From Streptococcus sp. HSISM1 (GTDB lineage Bacteria; Bacillota; Bacilli; Lactobacillales; Streptococcaceae): a stretch of DNA of 61,692 nt. Shown in pieces: positions 26,024-38,360 of this stretch. Location of the stretch: contig NZ_CM002128.1 in the NCBI RefSeq assembly GCF_000448565.1, forward strand, positions 1,934,329-1,996,020, in the 5' to 3' direction. Made by a program: the position numbers and the translations under genes. Position 1 is the first letter of the stretch. Every line of letters begins with the position of its first letter. The notes beneath the pieces are model-generated. The model made no database searches. It was not told the DNA's origin and saw only the letters and a program-made list of their open reading frames with translations.

Positions 26024-26058
26024 AAAACCACGAAGTTCATACCAAACTTCGTGGTTTT
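26024..26058. terminator. Bidirectional terminator between the DUF3021 gene and tyrS
   Basis: AAAACCACGAAGTT-N7-AACTTCGTGGTTTT gives a 14-bp perfect stem, with T-runs on both strands. Confidence 0.9.
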
Positions 26059-26064
26059 GCTTTC

Positions 26065-27321
26065 TTAATAAGTCAAAACAAAGTATTTTTTCTTACCGCG
26101 ACGGATAACGGTCAATTCATTTTCTAATTTATCGCTATCGCTCAAGACATAGTCAAGGTCTTGGATGCGTTCGCCGTTGACGTAGATAGCTCCATTTTGA
26201 ACATCTTCGCGGGCTTGGCGTTTAGAATTTACCACACCAGCTGTGACCAAGAGTTCAACAATGTTGAGGTTGTCTTCTGCTTGGACCTGGTAGTTTGGCA
26301 CACCACGAAGGCCTTGTTTGAGTTCTTTGACAGAAAGGTTTTTGATGTTTCCTGCAAAGAGTTGTTCGGTGATGTTGAGGGCTTCCTTGTAGGCTTCTTC
26401 ACCGTGGACAAGGGTGACCACTTCACGCGCCAAGATCTTTTGAGCCAAGCGTTCATGAGGAGCAGCCTCAAACTGTTTGCGGACCTCTTCAATCTCATCA
26501 AGTGACAAGAAAGTGAAGATCTTCAAGAAGCGCACAGCATCTGCATCCATCACATTCATCCAGAATTGGTACATTTCGTATGGAGATGTTTTGTCTGCAT
26601 TGAGCCAGACCGCATTGCCTTCTGATTTACCGAATTTCTTACCAGTTGCATCTGTGATCAAAGGCACAGTCATAACATGGCCAGTTTTATCTGCTTTACG
26701 ACGCATCAACTCAGTACCGGCTGTCATGTTTCCCCATTGGTCAGATCCACCGATTTGAAGGGTTACATTGTGTTCTTGGTTGAGGACGTAGAAGTCATAG
26801 CCTTGCATGATTTGGTAGGCAAACTCTGTGTAAGAAATCCCTGTTTCAATCCGTTTTTTAACAGATTCTTTACTCATCATAGCATTGACTGTAAAGTATT
26901 TTCCGACATCACGAAGGAAGTCGATAAAGCTAATGCTTCCGAACCAATCGTAGTTGTTGACCATTTCGGCTTTATTGTCCCCATTTTCAAAATCGAGGAA
27001 ACGAGACAATTGTCCTTGAATGGAGCGAACCCATTCTTGTACAGTTTCTTTTGTTTGGAGACTACGTTCAGCATCTTTGAAGGACGGATCACCAATGAGA
27101 CCAGTCGCACCGCCAACGAGCGCATAAGGTTTGTGGCCTGCTAGTTGAAGGCGACGGCTAGTCAAGATGGCAACCAAGTGACCAAGGTGAAGGCTGTCAG
27201 CAGTTGGATCATAACCAGTATAATAAGAAACCTGACCTTCTTCCAGTGCTTTGCGCAAGGCTTCTTCATCCGTCGTTTGAAATACCAAACCACGCTCTTT
27301 TAGCTCATCAAAAATGTGCAT
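26065..27321 (-). CDS. tyrS: Tyrosine-tRNA ligase
   Basis: A 418-residue class I tyrosyl-tRNA synthetase (TyrS). It charges tRNA-Tyr. The HIGH-like signature is HLGHL near residue 48, KFGKSEGN is the KMSKS motif near residue 230, and a C-terminal S4-type RNA-binding region is seen at [20 protein letters not shown] chose ATG 27321 because AGGAGAAAAG lies upstream and the short N-terminal extension from 27351 is not family-like. No T-box leader is visible. Confidence 0.96.
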   Translation of the reverse strand: MHIFDELKERGLVFQTTDEEALRKALEEGQVSYYTGYDPTADSLHLGHLVAILTSRRLQLAGHKPYALVGGATGLIGDPSFKDAERSLQTKETVQEWVRSIQGQLSRFLDFENGDNKAEMVNNYDWFGSISFIDFLRDVGKYFTVNAMMSKESVKKRIETGISYTEFAYQIMQGYDFYVLNQEHNVTLQIGGSDQWGNMTAGTELMRRKADKTGHVMTVPLITDATGKKFGKSEGNAVWLNADKTSPYEMYQFWMNVMDADAVRFLKIFTFLSLDEIEEVRKQFEAAPHERLAQKILAREVVTLVHGEEAYKEALNITEQLFAGNIKNLSVKELKQGLRGVPNYQVQAEDNLNIVELLVTAGVVNSKRQAREDVQNGAIYVNGERIQDLDYVLSDSDKLENELTVIRRGKKKYFVLTY

Positions 27322-27449
27322 GTGTCTTTTCTCCTTTATCAATTTATTCATCTCTCTATTCTACCATAAACCACGGAAATGGCAATGGTTTCCATTATTT
27401 TCTTGTCCTTACCTGAGAAGAATGAGTGACGATTTCTACACTCTTGTGA

Positions 27450-27479
27450 TTGAAAACAAAGGGCCTAATCTGCTATAAT
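27450..27479 (+). promoter_or_regulatory. pbp1b promoter
   Basis: TTGAAA at 27450-27455, 18-bp spacer, TATAAT at 27474-27479. Confidence 0.8.
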
Positions 27480-27503
27480 ATAGGGAACAAGGAGAAAGAA
27501 TCA

Positions 27504-29960
27504 GTGAATCAATTAAAAGAGAAGCTGCAAGAGTTTTGGAAGAAAGTCCAAAAATTCTTTGCAAAGATGTATACAGAAACTCCGAATAAGGAAAAAAATG
27601 AGGAAAGTAGCTGGTCTGTCGGTGATATTTTTGCGACCTTTTTGAGGACCCTCAAACTCTTGTGGGATGTCATGATCGCCCTGTTCGTGTGCCTCTTTTT
27701 ATTTGGTGCAGGGATCGGGATTGGTTATGCGGCGAGCCTCTTTAGCAATGTCAAGGTTCCAAAGACAGAAGAATTGGTCCAGCAGGTCCGCAACGTCAGC
27801 AGTGTTTCAAAACTGACTTATTCCGATAAGAGCTTGATTGCAGAAGTGGACAGTGATTTGATCCGCACGCCAGTCGCAGGAGACGCCATTTCAGATAATG
27901 TCAAGAAGGCTGTGATCGCTACTGAGGATGAGAATTTTGAAAGCCACAAGGGGGTTGTACCTAAAGCCGTTCTTCGGGCAACACTTGGATCCGTAGCCGG
28001 TGTGGGTTCCTCTAGTGGGGGATCAACTCTGACCCAGCAGTTGATCAAACAGCAAGTCGTGGGAGACGCTCCAACCTTTACTCGTAAGGCGACAGAGATT
28101 GTCGATGCCTTGGCTTTAGAGCGGGGAATGGATAAAAATGAAATCCTAACCACCTACTTAAATGTTTCGCCTTTTGGACGAAACAATCGGGGACAAAATA
28201 TTGCAGGTGTGGAAGCTGTGGCTCAAGGGATCTTTGGAGTCTCTGCAAAAGACTTGTCTGTTCCACAAGCAGCCTTTATCGCTGGCTTGCCACAAAGTCC
28301 GATTGTCTACTCTCCTTATGCTGCAGACGGTAGCCTAAAGAGCAAGGAGAATCTCGAGTTAGGTCTGGCGCGTGCCAAAGACGTTTTGTTCAATATGTAC
28401 CGGACGGGAGTCTTGTCGAAAAAAGACTATGAGACCTATGCTCAATACGACTTGACCAAAGACTTCATGGCTCCAGATGGCATCGAGAAAACACCGCATG
28501 ACTACCTCTACTTCCAAGCCATGGAAGAAGCAAAAGAGGCCATGTATGATTACTTGATCAAGCGAGACAATGTCACCAAGCAAGACTTGAAAAATAATGA
28601 AACCGTCAAGGCTTACCAGGAATTAGCTGAGAGCGAGTTGCGCGAAGGTGGCTACACCATTCAAACCACGATTAACAAACCGGTTCACAATGCGATGCAG
28701 GCCGCAGTAGCGAATTTTGGCAGCGTCTTGGATGATGGGACGGGTCTTGTAGAAGTTGGGAATGTCCTTATGGACAACCGAACGGGTGCCGTTTTAGGAT
28801 TTATCGGCGGACGGAATTTTGACGGCAACCAAAACAACCATGCCTTTGATACAGAACGTTCCCCAGGGTCTACTATCAAGCCACTGTTGGCCTATGGGAT
28901 TGCCATCGACCAAGGCTTGATGGGAAGTAATAGCATCCTTTCTAACTACCCGACTAATTTCTCAAGTGGTGAGCCGATCATGCACGTGGATAGCCGAGGG
29001 ACAGCCATGATGGATCTCCGTGAGGCCCTCAATACCTCATGGAATATTCCAGCTTACTGGACTTACCGAACCCTTCGTGAAAAGGGTGTGGATGTCCCAT
29101 CCTACATGAAGAAGATGGGCTATGATATCCCTGAATATGGCATTGAGAGTTTGCCAATGGGGGGAGGAATTGAGGTCACTGTTGCCCAACATACCAATGG
29201 TTTCCAAACCATTGCTAACAATGGGAACTACCTCAAACGCTACATGGTGGAGCAAATCATTGATCGAGATGGGGATGTAGTCTACAAGCACGAGGCAGAT
29301 CCAGTTCGTGTCTACTCTCCAGCAACGGCAACGATTATGCAGGATCTCTTGCGCGGGGTTATTACGTCTGGTGCTACAACGACCTTTAAGTCACGGATTA
29401 GCCAAGTCAACCCAACGCTGGCAGGTGCAGACTGGATTGGAAAAACCGGTACCACTAACTCAAATGGAGATATGTGGTTGATGCTGTCCACCCCTAATGT
29501 TTCTTTAGGAGGTTGGATCGGTCATGACAACAATGCTTCCATGCAGACCTTGACTGGATACAACAACAATGCCCAATACATGGCGCAGTTGGCGAATGCA
29601 ATCTACCAAGCAGATCCAAGTCTCTTTGGGATTCAGGATAAATTCACTCTCGATAAGAGTGTGATCCGCTCTGAAGTGCTCAAATCGACTGGTGAAAGAC
29701 CGGGCCGCGTCAATGTCAATGGCCGGGATATCGATGTGAGCGGTCAAATGGTGACGAGCCTTTGGGCCAAAAACGGAGCGCCAACCACTCAATACCGCTT
29801 TGCCATCGGGGGATCGGATAGCGATTATCAAAGTGCTTGGGCAGCGATTCTCGGCAATTCCAGTGGAAATCAGTCGAATAATAAGAACAATTCGACAACC
29901 AATAGTTCATCCAGCAATAGTTCAAATCGAAACAGCTCAAATCGTGGCAATCGACGCTAG
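27504..29960 (+). CDS. pbp1b: Bifunctional penicillin-binding protein 1B
   Basis: An 818-residue class A PBP. A cytoplasmic tail and TM helix (about residues 45-70) are followed by a GT51 glycosyltransferase domain ([23 protein letters not shown]) and a transpeptidase domain with SPGSTIKP (catalytic Ser), SWN and KTGTTNS. It polymerises and crosslinks peptidoglycan. The C-terminal 35 residues are a low-complexity Asn/Ser tail ending in basic residues. I chose GTG 27504, nine bases after AAGGAG, as the frame from 27450 has no ribosome site. Confidence 0.94.
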   Translation: MNQLKEKLQEFWKKVQKFFAKMYTETPNKEKNEESSWSVGDIFATFLRTLKLLWDVMIALFVCLFLFGAGIGIGYAASLFSNVKVPKTEELVQQVRNVSSVSKLTYSDKSLIAEVDSDLIRTPVAGDAISDNVKKAVIATEDENFESHKGVVPKAVLRATLGSVAGVGSSSGGSTLTQQLIKQQVVGDAPTFTRKATEIVDALALERGMDKNEILTTYLNVSPFGRNNRGQNIAGVEAVAQGIFGVSAKDLSVPQAAFIAGLPQSPIVYSPYAADGSLKSKENLELGLARAKDVLFNMYRTGVLSKKDYETYAQYDLTKDFMAPDGIEKTPHDYLYFQAMEEAKEAMYDYLIKRDNVTKQDLKNNETVKAYQELAESELREGGYTIQTTINKPVHNAMQAAVANFGSVLDDGTGLVEVGNVLMDNRTGAVLGFIGGRNFDGNQNNHAFDTERSPGSTIKPLLAYGIAIDQGLMGSNSILSNYPTNFSSGEPIMHVDSRGTAMMDLREALNTSWNIPAYWTYRTLREKGVDVPSYMKKMGYDIPEYGIESLPMGGGIEVTVAQHTNGFQTIANNGNYLKRYMVEQIIDRDGDVVYKHEADPVRVYSPATATIMQDLLRGVITSGATTTFKSRISQVNPTLAGADWIGKTGTTNSNGDMWLMLSTPNVSLGGWIGHDNNASMQTLTGYNNNAQYMAQLANAIYQADPSLFGIQDKFTLDKSVIRSEVLKSTGERPGRVNVNGRDIDVSGQMVTSLWAKNGAPTTQYRFAIGGSDSDYQSAWAAILGNSSGNQSNNKNNSTTNSSSSNSSNRNSSNRGNRR

Positions 29961-29990
29961 TCTGATCCAGTAGAAAACATAGAGAAAGCC

Positions 29991-30019
29991 TTGATTTTTG
30001 GAGCAAAAAACGGTATAAT
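29991..30019 (+). promoter_or_regulatory. rpoB promoter
   Basis: TTGATT at 29991-29996, 17-bp spacer, TATAAT at 30014-30019. Predicted start near 30026, about 285 bases before rpoB. Confidence 0.85.
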
Positions 30020-30025
30020 AGTGAT

Positions 30026-30311
30026 AACTAATTTGTCGTGTGCTTTATTTGAAATATTGTCCAAATAAGAGCTTACAGCAGTTAAATCTTACTTGAATAA
30101 GTCGATTTAGCTGCTCTTTTTGTGCCTATTTTTCAGAAAAATCCTAGTTTGTTACACAAATTTAATTTTTCTAAAAATTATAAAAAGCGACGAATGAGGT
30201 GAAGAGACAGCTCTTCACGTGATGCAAATCACACAATTGTAGTTAAAACCGGATAGGTGGTGAAAGTCATTTCACCAAGCTATCCTAGTATGGAAAAAGG
30301 AGCTAAAAACT
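30026..30311 (+). promoter_or_regulatory. Structured rpoB leader with a terminator-like hairpin
   Basis: The ~285-base leader of rpoB has no open gene but contains three stems. AGCAGTTAAATC at 30077-30088 pairs with GATTTAGCTGCT at 30104-30115 and is followed by CTTTTT, so it resembles an attenuator. GTGAAGAG-ACAG-CTCTTCAC (30199-30218) is a perfect hairpin. GGATAG/CTATCC with GGTGAAA/TTTCACC (30251-30285) is a longer one just before the ribosome site. It may control RNA polymerase levels. Confidence 0.65.
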
Positions 30312-33300
30312 TTGGCAGGACATGACGTTCAATACGGGAAACATCGGACCCGTCGTAGTTTTTCAAGAATCAAAGAGGTTCTTGATTTACCAAACTTGAT
30401 TGAAATCCAGACAGACTCATTCAAAGATTTCTTGGATCATGGCTTGAAGGAAGTATTTGAAGATGTGCTTCCCATCTCAAACTTCACGGATACAATGGAA
30501 TTGGAATTTGTGGGTTATGAAATCCGCGAACCTAAGTATTCGCTTGAAGAAGCGCGCATCCACGATGCCAGCTACTCAGCACCAATCTTTGTGACCTTCC
30601 GTTTGGTCAACAAAGAAACAGGTGAAATCAAGACCCAAGAAGTTTTCTTTGGTGATTTCCCAATCATGACTGAAATGGGAACTTTCATCATCAATGGTGG
30701 AGAACGGATTATCGTATCTCAGTTGGTCCGCTCACCAGGTGTCTACTTCAATGATAAGGTGGACAAGAATGGTAAAGTTGGTTATGGATCAACTGTTATC
30801 CCTAACCGTGGGGCTTGGTTAGAGCTTGAAACCGACTCAAAAGACATTGCTTACACACGTATCGACCGCACACGTAAGATTCCATTTACAACTCTTGTGC
30901 GTGCTCTTGGATTCTCTGGAGATGATGAAATCATCGATATCTTTGGGGATAGCGAATTGGTTCGTAATACCATTGAAAAAGATATCCACAAAAATCCAAT
31001 GGATTCACGGACAGATGAAGCCCTCAAAGAAATCTACGAGCGTCTCCGTCCGGGTGAACCAAAAACAGCGGAAAGCTCACGCAGCTTGTTGGTAGCTCGT
31101 TTCTTTGATCCACGTCGTTATGACTTGGCTCCTGTCGGTCGCTACAAGATCAACAAGAAACTCAATATCAAGAACCGCTTGTTGAACCAAACAATCGCAG
31201 AACCATTGGTAGATGCTGAAACAGGGGAAATCCTTGTAGAAGCTGGTACTGTCATGACGCGCGATGTGATCGACAGCATCTCAGAACAATTGGATAACGG
31301 TTTGAACAAAATCACCTACATTCCAAATGATGCTGCTGTTTTGACAGAGCCAGTAGAATTGCAAAAATTCAAAGTTGTCGCTCCGACAGATCCAGACCGC
31401 GTTGTCACCATCATCGGAAATGCTAACCCATCTGACAAAGTGCGTATCATCACACCTGCTGATATCTTGGCAGAAATGAGCTATTTCTTGAACCTTGCAG
31501 AAGGCCTTGGCCGTGTGGATGATATCGACCATCTTGGAAACCGTCGGATTCGTGCCGTTGGTGAATTGCTTGCCAACCAAGTGCGTCTTGGACTTTCACG
31601 GATGGAACGAAACGTTCGCGAACGGATGTCTGTACAAGATAACGATGTCTTGACACCACAACAAATCATCAACATCCGTCCAGTAACTGCAGCAATTAAA
31701 GAATTCTTTGGTTCTTCACAATTGTCACAGTTCATGGACCAACACAATCCACTTTCTGAGTTGTCTCACAAACGTCGTTTGTCTGCCTTAGGGCCTGGTG
31801 GTTTGACACGTGACCGTGCCGGATATGAAGTGCGTGACGTGCACTATACCCACTATGGTCGTATGTGTCCAATCGAAACACCTGAAGGACCAAACATCGG
31901 TTTGATCAACAACTTGTCATCTTATGGACACTTGAACAAATATGGTTTCATCCAAACGCCATACCGTAAAGTGGACCGTGAAAAAGGTGTAGTGACCAAC
32001 GAAATCGTTTGGTTGACAGCCGATGAAGAAGATGAGTACATCGTCGCTCAGGCCAACTCTAAGTTGAACGAAAAAGGTGGCTTTGCTGAGCCGATCGTTA
32101 TGGGACGTCATCGTGGTAACAACCAAGAGTTCCCATCTGATCAAGTCGACTACATGGACGTATCTCCAAAACAAGTAGTTGCCGTTGCGACAGCATGTAT
32201 TCCTTTCTTGGAAAACGATGACTCCAACCGTGCCCTCATGGGTGCCAACATGCAGCGTCAGGCTGTGCCATTGATTGATCCAAAAGCCCCTTACGTGGGT
32301 ACTGGTATGGAATACCAAGCAGCCCATGACTCAGGAGCTGCAGTCATTGCTCAACACGATGGTAAAGTTACTTATGCAGATGCAGACAAGGTAGAAGTTC
32401 GTCGGGAAGATGGAGCTCTTGATGTTTACCATATCCAAAAATTCCGTCGTTCAAACTCAGGTACGGCTTACAACCAACGTACCCTTGTAAAAGTTGGCGA
32501 TGTCGTTGAAAAAGGCGACTTTATCGCTGACGGTCCATCGATGGAAAAAGGGGAAATGGCCCTTGGTCAAAACCCAATCGTCGCTTACATGACTTGGGAA
32601 GGGTATAACTTCGAGGATGCCGTTATCATGAGCGAACGCTTGGTGAAAGAAGATGTCTACACATCTGTTCACTTGGAAGAATTCGAATCAGAAACACGCG
32701 ATACCAAGTTAGGCCCTGAAGAAATTACCCGTGAAATTCCAAACGTCGGGGAAGATGCTCTTCGTGACTTGGATGAAACAGGTATTATCCGTATTGGTGC
32801 TGAGGTTAAAGAAGGCGATATCCTTGTCGGTAAGGTAACACCGAAAGGTGAAAAAGACCTTTCTGCTGAAGAACGTCTCCTTCACGCTATCTTTGGGGAT
32901 AAATCTCGTGAAGTGCGTGATACATCACTCCGTGTACCTCACGGTGGAGATGGAGTCGTTCGCGATGTTAAGATCTTTACCCGTGCAAACGGTGATGAAT
33001 TACAATCGGGTGTCAACATGTTGGTTCGTGTTTACATCGCACAAAAACGTAAGATCCGCGTCGGAGATAAGATGGCCGGTCGTCACGGAAACAAAGGGGT
33101 TGTGTCTCGTATTGTTCCAGTTGAAGATATGCCTTACCTTCCAGACGGTACACCAGTTGATATCATGTTGAACCCTCTTGGGGTGCCATCACGTATGAAT
33201 ATCGGTCAGGTTATGGAACTTCACCTTGGTATGGCAGCTCGTAACTTGGGTATTCACATCGCAACACCAGTCTTTGATGGAGCAAGCTCAGAAGACCTCT

Positions 33301-33881
33301 GGGATACTGTGAAAGAAGCTGGTATGGATAGCGATGCTAAGACGATTCTTTACGATGGACGTACTGGTGAACCGTTTGACAACCGTGTCTCTGTCGGTGT
33401 CATGTACATGATCAAGCTTCACCACATGGTTGATGATAAACTCCATGCCCGTTCAGTCGGACCATACTCAATGGTTACCCAACAACCACTCGGAGGGAAA
33501 GCTCAGTTTGGTGGACAACGTTTCGGGGAAATGGAAGTGTGGGCCCTTGAGGCTTATGGTGCATCAAATGTCCTTCAAGAAATCTTGACTTACAAGTCAG
33601 ATGATGTCAACGGACGTCTGAAAGCCTATGAAGCGATTACCAAAGGTAAACCAATTCCAAAACCAGGTGTACCAGAATCCTTCCGCGTTCTTGTCAAAGA
33701 ATTGCAATCACTTGGTCTTGACATGCGTGTCTTGGACGAAGATGATCAAGAAGTGGAACTTCGTGACCTTGATGAAGGCGAAGATGATGATGTGATTCAT
33801 GTGGATGACCTTGAAAAAGCACGTGAAAAAGCAGCAAAGGAAGCAAAAGCAGCCTTTGATGCCGAAGAATCAGAAAAATAA
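30312..33881 (+). CDS. rpoB: RNA polymerase beta subunit
   Basis: The 1189-residue catalytic beta subunit of RNA polymerase. Family blocks include the rifampicin region ([21 protein letters not shown]), [10 protein letters not shown] and [23 protein letters not shown]. The extreme C-terminus is acidic and lysine-rich. It starts at TTG 30312, nine bases after AAGGAG; no better start exists. rpoC follows after 158 bases. The sequence has a Ser-Gln-rich rif cluster with a wild-type-looking arrangement and no obvious resistance residue, but I have not compared all positions. Confidence 0.97.
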   Translation: MAGHDVQYGKHRTRRSFSRIKEVLDLPNLIEIQTDSFKDFLDHGLKEVFEDVLPISNFTDTMELEFVGYEIREPKYSLEEARIHDASYSAPIFVTFRLVNKETGEIKTQEVFFGDFPIMTEMGTFIINGGERIIVSQLVRSPGVYFNDKVDKNGKVGYGSTVIPNRGAWLELETDSKDIAYTRIDRTRKIPFTTLVRALGFSGDDEIIDIFGDSELVRNTIEKDIHKNPMDSRTDEALKEIYERLRPGEPKTAESSRSLLVARFFDPRRYDLAPVGRYKINKKLNIKNRLLNQTIAEPLVDAETGEILVEAGTVMTRDVIDSISEQLDNGLNKITYIPNDAAVLTEPVELQKFKVVAPTDPDRVVTIIGNANPSDKVRIITPADILAEMSYFLNLAEGLGRVDDIDHLGNRRIRAVGELLANQVRLGLSRMERNVRERMSVQDNDVLTPQQIINIRPVTAAIKEFFGSSQLSQFMDQHNPLSELSHKRRLSALGPGGLTRDRAGYEVRDVHYTHYGRMCPIETPEGPNIGLINNLSSYGHLNKYGFIQTPYRKVDREKGVVTNEIVWLTADEEDEYIVAQANSKLNEKGGFAEPIVMGRHRGNNQEFPSDQVDYMDVSPKQVVAVATACIPFLENDDSNRALMGANMQRQAVPLIDPKAPYVGTGMEYQAAHDSGAAVIAQHDGKVTYADADKVEVRREDGALDVYHIQKFRRSNSGTAYNQRTLVKVGDVVEKGDFIADGPSMEKGEMALGQNPIVAYMTWEGYNFEDAVIMSERLVKEDVYTSVHLEEFESETRDTKLGPEEITREIPNVGEDALRDLDETGIIRIGAEVKEGDILVGKVTPKGEKDLSAEERLLHAIFGDKSREVRDTSLRVPHGGDGVVRDVKIFTRANGDELQSGVNMLVRVYIAQKRKIRVGDKMAGRHGNKGVVSRIVPVEDMPYLPDGTPVDIMLNPLGVPSRMNIGQVMELHLGMAARNLGIHIATPVFDGASSEDLWDTVKEAGMDSDAKTILYDGRTGEPFDNRVSVGVMYMIKLHHMVDDKLHARSVGPYSMVTQQPLGGKAQFGGQRFGEMEVWALEAYGASNVLQEILTYKSDDVNGRLKAYEAITKGKPIPKPGVPESFRVLVKELQSLGLDMRVLDEDDQEVELRDLDEGEDDDVIHVDDLEKAREKAAKEAKAAFDAEESEK

Positions 33882-33957
33882 TCAGTAAAAATGATTGTCC
33901 TGTGAGCAACCAATGCTTCTAGCAGGATGATTCGATAACAAGATACAGACACAAGGA

Positions 33958-33988
33958 GGTGGCAGAAAGTTTCCTTTCTTCCTCCACC
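33958..33988 (+). other. Hairpin between rpoB and rpoC
   Basis: GGTGG at 33958-33962 with AGAAAG pairs with CTTTCT and CCACC at 33984-33988, with a short bulge. No T-run follows. It may be a processing or pause site between the two coding regions, which share an operon. Confidence 0.45.
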
Positions 33989-34039
33989 TAAGCTGTATCC
34001 AAATAAAACAAGTATGAAAACAAGGAAAGGTAAGAAATA

Positions 34040-37000
34040 GTGGTTGATGTAAATCGTTTTAAAAGTATGCAAATCACCCTAGCTTCTCCAAGCAAGGTCC
34101 GTTCATGGTCTTATGGAGAGGTCAAGAAACCTGAAACAATCAACTACCGTACATTGAAACCAGAACGTGAAGGTCTCTTTGATGAAGTCATCTTTGGACC
34201 TACAAAAGACTGGGAATGTGCGTGTGGGAAATACAAACGAATCCGTTACAAAGGGATTGTTTGTGACCGCTGTGGGGTTGAAGTAACACGTGCGAAAGTT
34301 CGTCGTGAACGCATGGGGCACATTGAGTTGAAAGCACCTGTATCACACATCTGGTACTTCAAAGGAATCCCTTCTCGTATGGGATTGACCTTGGATATGA
34401 GCCCTCGTGCCCTTGAAGAAGTCATCTACTTCGCAGCTTATGTGGTGATCGATCCAAAAGATACTCCACTTGAGCACAAATCCATCATGACGGAACGTGA
34501 ATACCGTGAACGCTTGCGTGAATACGGACCAGGTTCTTTTGTAGCTAAGATGGGTGCAGAAGCCATCCAAGACCTCTTAAAACAAGTGGATTTGGAAGCT
34601 GAAATTGCTCTCTTGAAAGAAGAATTGAAGACTGCAACTGGTCAAAAACGTGTGAAGGCTGTGCGTCGTTTGGATGTCTTGGACGCCTTCTACAAATCTG
34701 GCAACAAGCCAGAATGGATGGTCCTCAACATCCTTCCCGTTATTCCACCAGATCTTCGTCCGATGGTCCAATTGGATGGTGGCCGTTTTGCTGCCTCTGA
34801 CTTGAATGACCTTTATCGCCGGGTAATTAACCGGAACAACCGTTTGGCTCGTTTGTTGGAATTGAATGCCCCTGGTATCATCGTGCAAAACGAAAAACGG
34901 ATGCTCCAAGAAGCCGTGGATGCTTTGATTGACAATGGTCGTCGTGGTCGTCCGATCACAGGACCAGGTAGCCGTCCACTCAAATCATTGAGTCACATGC
35001 TCAAAGGGAAACAAGGACGCTTCCGTCAAAACTTGCTCGGTAAACGGGTGGACTTCTCAGGACGTTCCGTTATCGCCGTTGGTCCAACTCTGAAGATGTA
35101 CCAATGTGGTGTGCCACGTGAAATGGCCATCGAGCTCTTCAAACCATTTGTCATGCGTGAAATCGTCGCGCGTGATATCGTGCAAAACGTCAAAGCTGCA
35201 AAACGCTTGGTCGAACGTGGAGATGAACGTATCTGGGATATCTTGGAAGAAGTGATCAAAGAACACCCAGTTCTCTTGAACCGCGCACCGACCCTTCACC
35301 GTTTGGGGATCCAAGCCTTTGAACCTGTCTTGATTGACGGGAAAGCCCTTCGCTTGCACCCCCTTGTCTGTGAAGCCTACAATGCCGACTTCGATGGAGA
35401 CCAAATGGCCATCCACGTACCACTTTCAGAAGAAGCCCAAGCAGAAGCTCGTATCTTGATGTTGGCTGCTGAGCATATCTTGAACCCTAAAGATGGTAAA
35501 CCAGTCGTTACGCCATCTCAGGATATGGTATTGGGGAACTACTACCTCACGATGGAAGAAGCTGGTCGTGAAGGTGAAGGAATGGTCTTTAAAGACCGTG
35601 ATGAAGCCGTGATGGCTCTTCGCAATGGCTATGTTCACTTGCATACACGTGTCGGAATTGCGACGGATAGCTTGAACAAACCATGGACAGAAGCACAACA
35701 ACACAAGATTCTCTTGACAACTGTTGGTAAGATTCTCTTTAACGATATCATGCCTGCAGAGCTTCCATACCTTCAAGAGCCTAATAATGCCAACTTGACA
35801 GAAGGCGTCCCAGCTAAGTACTTCTTGGAGCCTGGTCAAGATGCTAAATCAGCGATTGAGAAATTGGAATTAAACGTTCCATTCAAGAAGAAAAATCTTG
35901 GAAATATCATCGCCGAAATCTTCAAACGTTTCCGTACAACTGAAACGTCTGCTTTCTTGGACCGCTTGAAAGACTTAGGTTACCATCATTCAACCCTTGC
36001 TGGTTTGACAGTGGGGATTGCCGATATTCCGGTCGTTGAAGATAAGGCAGAAATCATTGAGGAATCTCACAAACGTGTGGAACAAATCACCAAACAATTC
36101 CGTCGTGGTTTGATCACGGATGACGAACGCTACAATGCCGTTACAGCTGAATGGCGTGCAGCCCGTGAAAAATTGGAAAAACGCTTAGTGGATAACCAAG
36201 ATCCGAAGAACCCAATCGTTATGATGATGGACTCTGGAGCCCGTGGTAACATTTCAAACTTCTCGCAACTTGCCGGTATGCGTGGTTTGATGGCCGCTCC
36301 AAACGGACGGATCATGGAATTGCCAATCCTGTCAAACTTCCGCGAAGGTTTGTCAGTACTCGAAATGTTCTTCTCAACTCACGGTGCCCGTAAAGGGATG
36401 ACCGATACGGCCCTCAAGACAGCCGACTCAGGTTACTTGACTCGTCGTTTGGTTGACGTGGCCCAAGACGTCATTATCCGTGAAGACGACTGTGGAACAG
36501 ACCGTGGACTTGTGATCCGTGCCATTACTGATGGTAAGGAAATGATCGAGCCACTCGAAGAACGCTTGACTGGTCGTTATACCAAGAAATCTGTTAAACA
36601 TCCTGAAACAGGTGAAGTCATCGTTGGTCCAGATACCTTGATTTCAGAAGACCTAGCACGTGAAATTGTCAAAGCTGGTGTGGAAGAAGTCACTATCCGC
36701 TCTGTCTTTACATGTAACACCCGCCATGGTGTCTGCCGTCACTGTTATGGTATCAACTTGGCGACTGGTGATGCGGTTGAAGTGGGTGAAGCAGTCGGAA
36801 CTATCGCTGCCCAATCTATCGGGGAACCTGGTACACAGTTGACCATGCGTACCTTCCACACGGGTGGGGTTGCCTCAAATACCGATATCACGCAAGGTCT
36901 TCCTCGTGTCCAAGAAATCTTTGAAGCCCGCAATCCAAAAGGGGAAGCGGTCATCACTGAGGTCAAAGGGGAAGTCACAGCGATCGAAGAAGATGCTTCT

Positions 37001-37693
37001 ACACGCACCAAGAAAGTCTTTGTTAGCGGAGCAACTGGTGAGGGCGAATACGTTGTCCCTTACACTGCCCGCATGAAAGTCGAAGTGGGAGATCAAGTCT
37101 CTCGTGGTGCGGCTCTGACAGAAGGGTCTATCCAACCAAAACGTCTCCTTGCCGTTCGTGATGTCTTGTCGGTTGAAACTTACCTTCTTGCGGAAGTACA
37201 AAAAGTATACCGTAGCCAAGGGGTAGAAATCGGCGACAAACACATCGAGGTAATGGTTCGTCAAATGATCCGTAAAGTACGTGTCATGGATCCAGGAGAT
37301 ACAGACCTTCTCATGGGTACGCTTATGGACATTACAGACTTTACAGATGCTAATAAGGATGTCCTTATCTCTGGTGGAGTTCCTGCGACTGCTCGTCCAG
37401 TCCTTATGGGAATCACCAAAGCCTCTCTTGAAACCAACAGTTTCTTGTCAGCTGCTTCCTTCCAAGAAACCACTCGTGTTCTTACGGACGCAGCGATCCG
37501 CGGTAAGAAAGACCATCTCCTTGGACTTAAGGAAAATGTTATCATTGGTAAGATTATTCCTGCGGGTACAGGTATGGCTCGTTACCGTAATTTGGAACCA
37601 CAAGCGATTAATGAAGTTGAAATTATCGAAGAAGTACCATTAACAGATGGAACAGTCGATGAAGTTCAAACAGCTGAAGTCGTAGAAGAATAA
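34040..37693 (+). CDS. rpoC: RNA polymerase beta' subunit
   Basis: The 1217-residue beta' subunit. The active-site Mg loop [10 protein letters not shown] and zinc cysteines [16 protein letters not shown] near the N-terminus are present. The start is GTG 34040, after AAGGAAAGG. Downstream of rpoB in one transcript, with only a hairpin between. A strong terminator follows. Confidence 0.97.
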   Translation: MVDVNRFKSMQITLASPSKVRSWSYGEVKKPETINYRTLKPEREGLFDEVIFGPTKDWECACGKYKRIRYKGIVCDRCGVEVTRAKVRRERMGHIELKAPVSHIWYFKGIPSRMGLTLDMSPRALEEVIYFAAYVVIDPKDTPLEHKSIMTEREYRERLREYGPGSFVAKMGAEAIQDLLKQVDLEAEIALLKEELKTATGQKRVKAVRRLDVLDAFYKSGNKPEWMVLNILPVIPPDLRPMVQLDGGRFAASDLNDLYRRVINRNNRLARLLELNAPGIIVQNEKRMLQEAVDALIDNGRRGRPITGPGSRPLKSLSHMLKGKQGRFRQNLLGKRVDFSGRSVIAVGPTLKMYQCGVPREMAIELFKPFVMREIVARDIVQNVKAAKRLVERGDERIWDILEEVIKEHPVLLNRAPTLHRLGIQAFEPVLIDGKALRLHPLVCEAYNADFDGDQMAIHVPLSEEAQAEARILMLAAEHILNPKDGKPVVTPSQDMVLGNYYLTMEEAGREGEGMVFKDRDEAVMALRNGYVHLHTRVGIATDSLNKPWTEAQQHKILLTTVGKILFNDIMPAELPYLQEPNNANLTEGVPAKYFLEPGQDAKSAIEKLELNVPFKKKNLGNIIAEIFKRFRTTETSAFLDRLKDLGYHHSTLAGLTVGIADIPVVEDKAEIIEESHKRVEQITKQFRRGLITDDERYNAVTAEWRAAREKLEKRLVDNQDPKNPIVMMMDSGARGNISNFSQLAGMRGLMAAPNGRIMELPILSNFREGLSVLEMFFSTHGARKGMTDTALKTADSGYLTRRLVDVAQDVIIREDDCGTDRGLVIRAITDGKEMIEPLEERLTGRYTKKSVKHPETGEVIVGPDTLISEDLAREIVKAGVEEVTIRSVFTCNTRHGVCRHCYGINLATGDAVEVGEAVGTIAAQSIGEPGTQLTMRTFHTGGVASNTDITQGLPRVQEIFEARNPKGEAVITEVKGEVTAIEEDASTRTKKVFVSGATGEGEYVVPYTARMKVEVGDQVSRGAALTEGSIQPKRLLAVRDVLSVETYLLAEVQKVYRSQGVEIGDKHIEVMVRQMIRKVRVMDPGDTDLLMGTLMDITDFTDANKDVLISGGVPATARPVLMGITKASLETNSFLSAASFQETTRVLTDAAIRGKKDHLLGLKENVIIGKIIPAGTGMARYRNLEPQAINEVEIIEEVPLTDGTVDEVQTAEVVEE

Positions 37694-37700
37694 GAAAATT

Positions 37701-37729
37701 AGTCGGAACTACATGTTCCGGCTTTTTTT
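37701..37729 (+). terminator. rpoBC terminator
   Basis: AGTCGGAAC-TACAT-GTTCCGGCT followed by seven Ts (one G-T pair). Confidence 0.9.
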
Positions 37730-37883
37730 GAAAAAAGGAACCAATAGCAATTAGGCAGTCTATTTTTGGAAAATAATTGTGAAAATCACCTGAAAACTAC
37801 CTGAAAAATCATGCTCTGAGCAGAAAACTTTTATTCTCAAAGGATTTTCTATATAATAGAGGATACAAAGGATGGAAGAGTTT

Positions 37884-38273
37884 ATGTATCGAGTGATTGA
37901 AATGTACGGGGACTGTGAACCCTGGTGGTTTTTAGAAGGTTGGGAAGAAGATATCGTCAGTAGCCGGAAGTTTGAAGACTATTACCAGGCTTTGAAATAC
38001 TACAAGCAGAAGTGGTTGGAGTTGAATGCACACTTTCCAAGTTATAAGAGTCGGAGTGATCTCATGACGATCTTTTGGGATACCAACGAGCAAGAGTGGT
38101 GTGAGGACTGCAGTGAAGATGTGCAGTTTTTCCATTCGATTGTCCTTCTAGAAGACGAGCACAAGATCCCTAAAAGCAAGCTCCGCCCAGGCTACGAAAA
38201 GGAAAGAGGCAGTCGCAAACACCGTTCTTGTCAATATACACTCGATTCAAAAAAGGGGACAACCCTGTCATAA
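37884..38273 (+). CDS. DUF1033 family protein
   Basis: A 129-residue protein of unknown function, DUF1033. The family signature MYGDCEPWWFLEGWEED is at the N-terminus. It normally lies just upstream of comG in streptococci, as here, but no CIN-box lies before it. TATAAT is at 37852-37857. I chose ATG 37884 (MYRVIEMYGD), preceded by GGAAGAG, over ATG 37872. It is rich in Trp and acidic residues and has no membrane segment. Confidence 0.85.
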   Translation: MYRVIEMYGDCEPWWFLEGWEEDIVSSRKFEDYYQALKYYKQKWLELNAHFPSYKSRSDLMTIFWDTNEQEWCEDCSEDVQFFHSIVLLEDEHKIPKSKLRPGYEKERGSRKHRSCQYTLDSKKGTTLS

Positions 38274-38331
38274 GAGACATTCGGAAGATTTTTTAGAGCG
38301 ATCTAGAAAGTCTTCTTTTTTTGTCTTCTTT

Positions 38332-38339
38332 TTCGAATA
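38332..38339 (+). promoter_or_regulatory. CIN-box of the comG operon
   Basis: TTCGAATA matches the ComX/SigX consensus TACGAATA with one change and lies about 22 bases before comGA. It indicates transcription only during competence. The same variant precedes ssbB at 53531. Confidence 0.85.
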
Positions 38340-38360
38340 GTATAAGTGAGAGGAGGAACT

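Noticed and set aside
27322-27449. T-box leader for tyrS
   Set aside because: No specifier loop or T-box sequence is visible in this short stretch.
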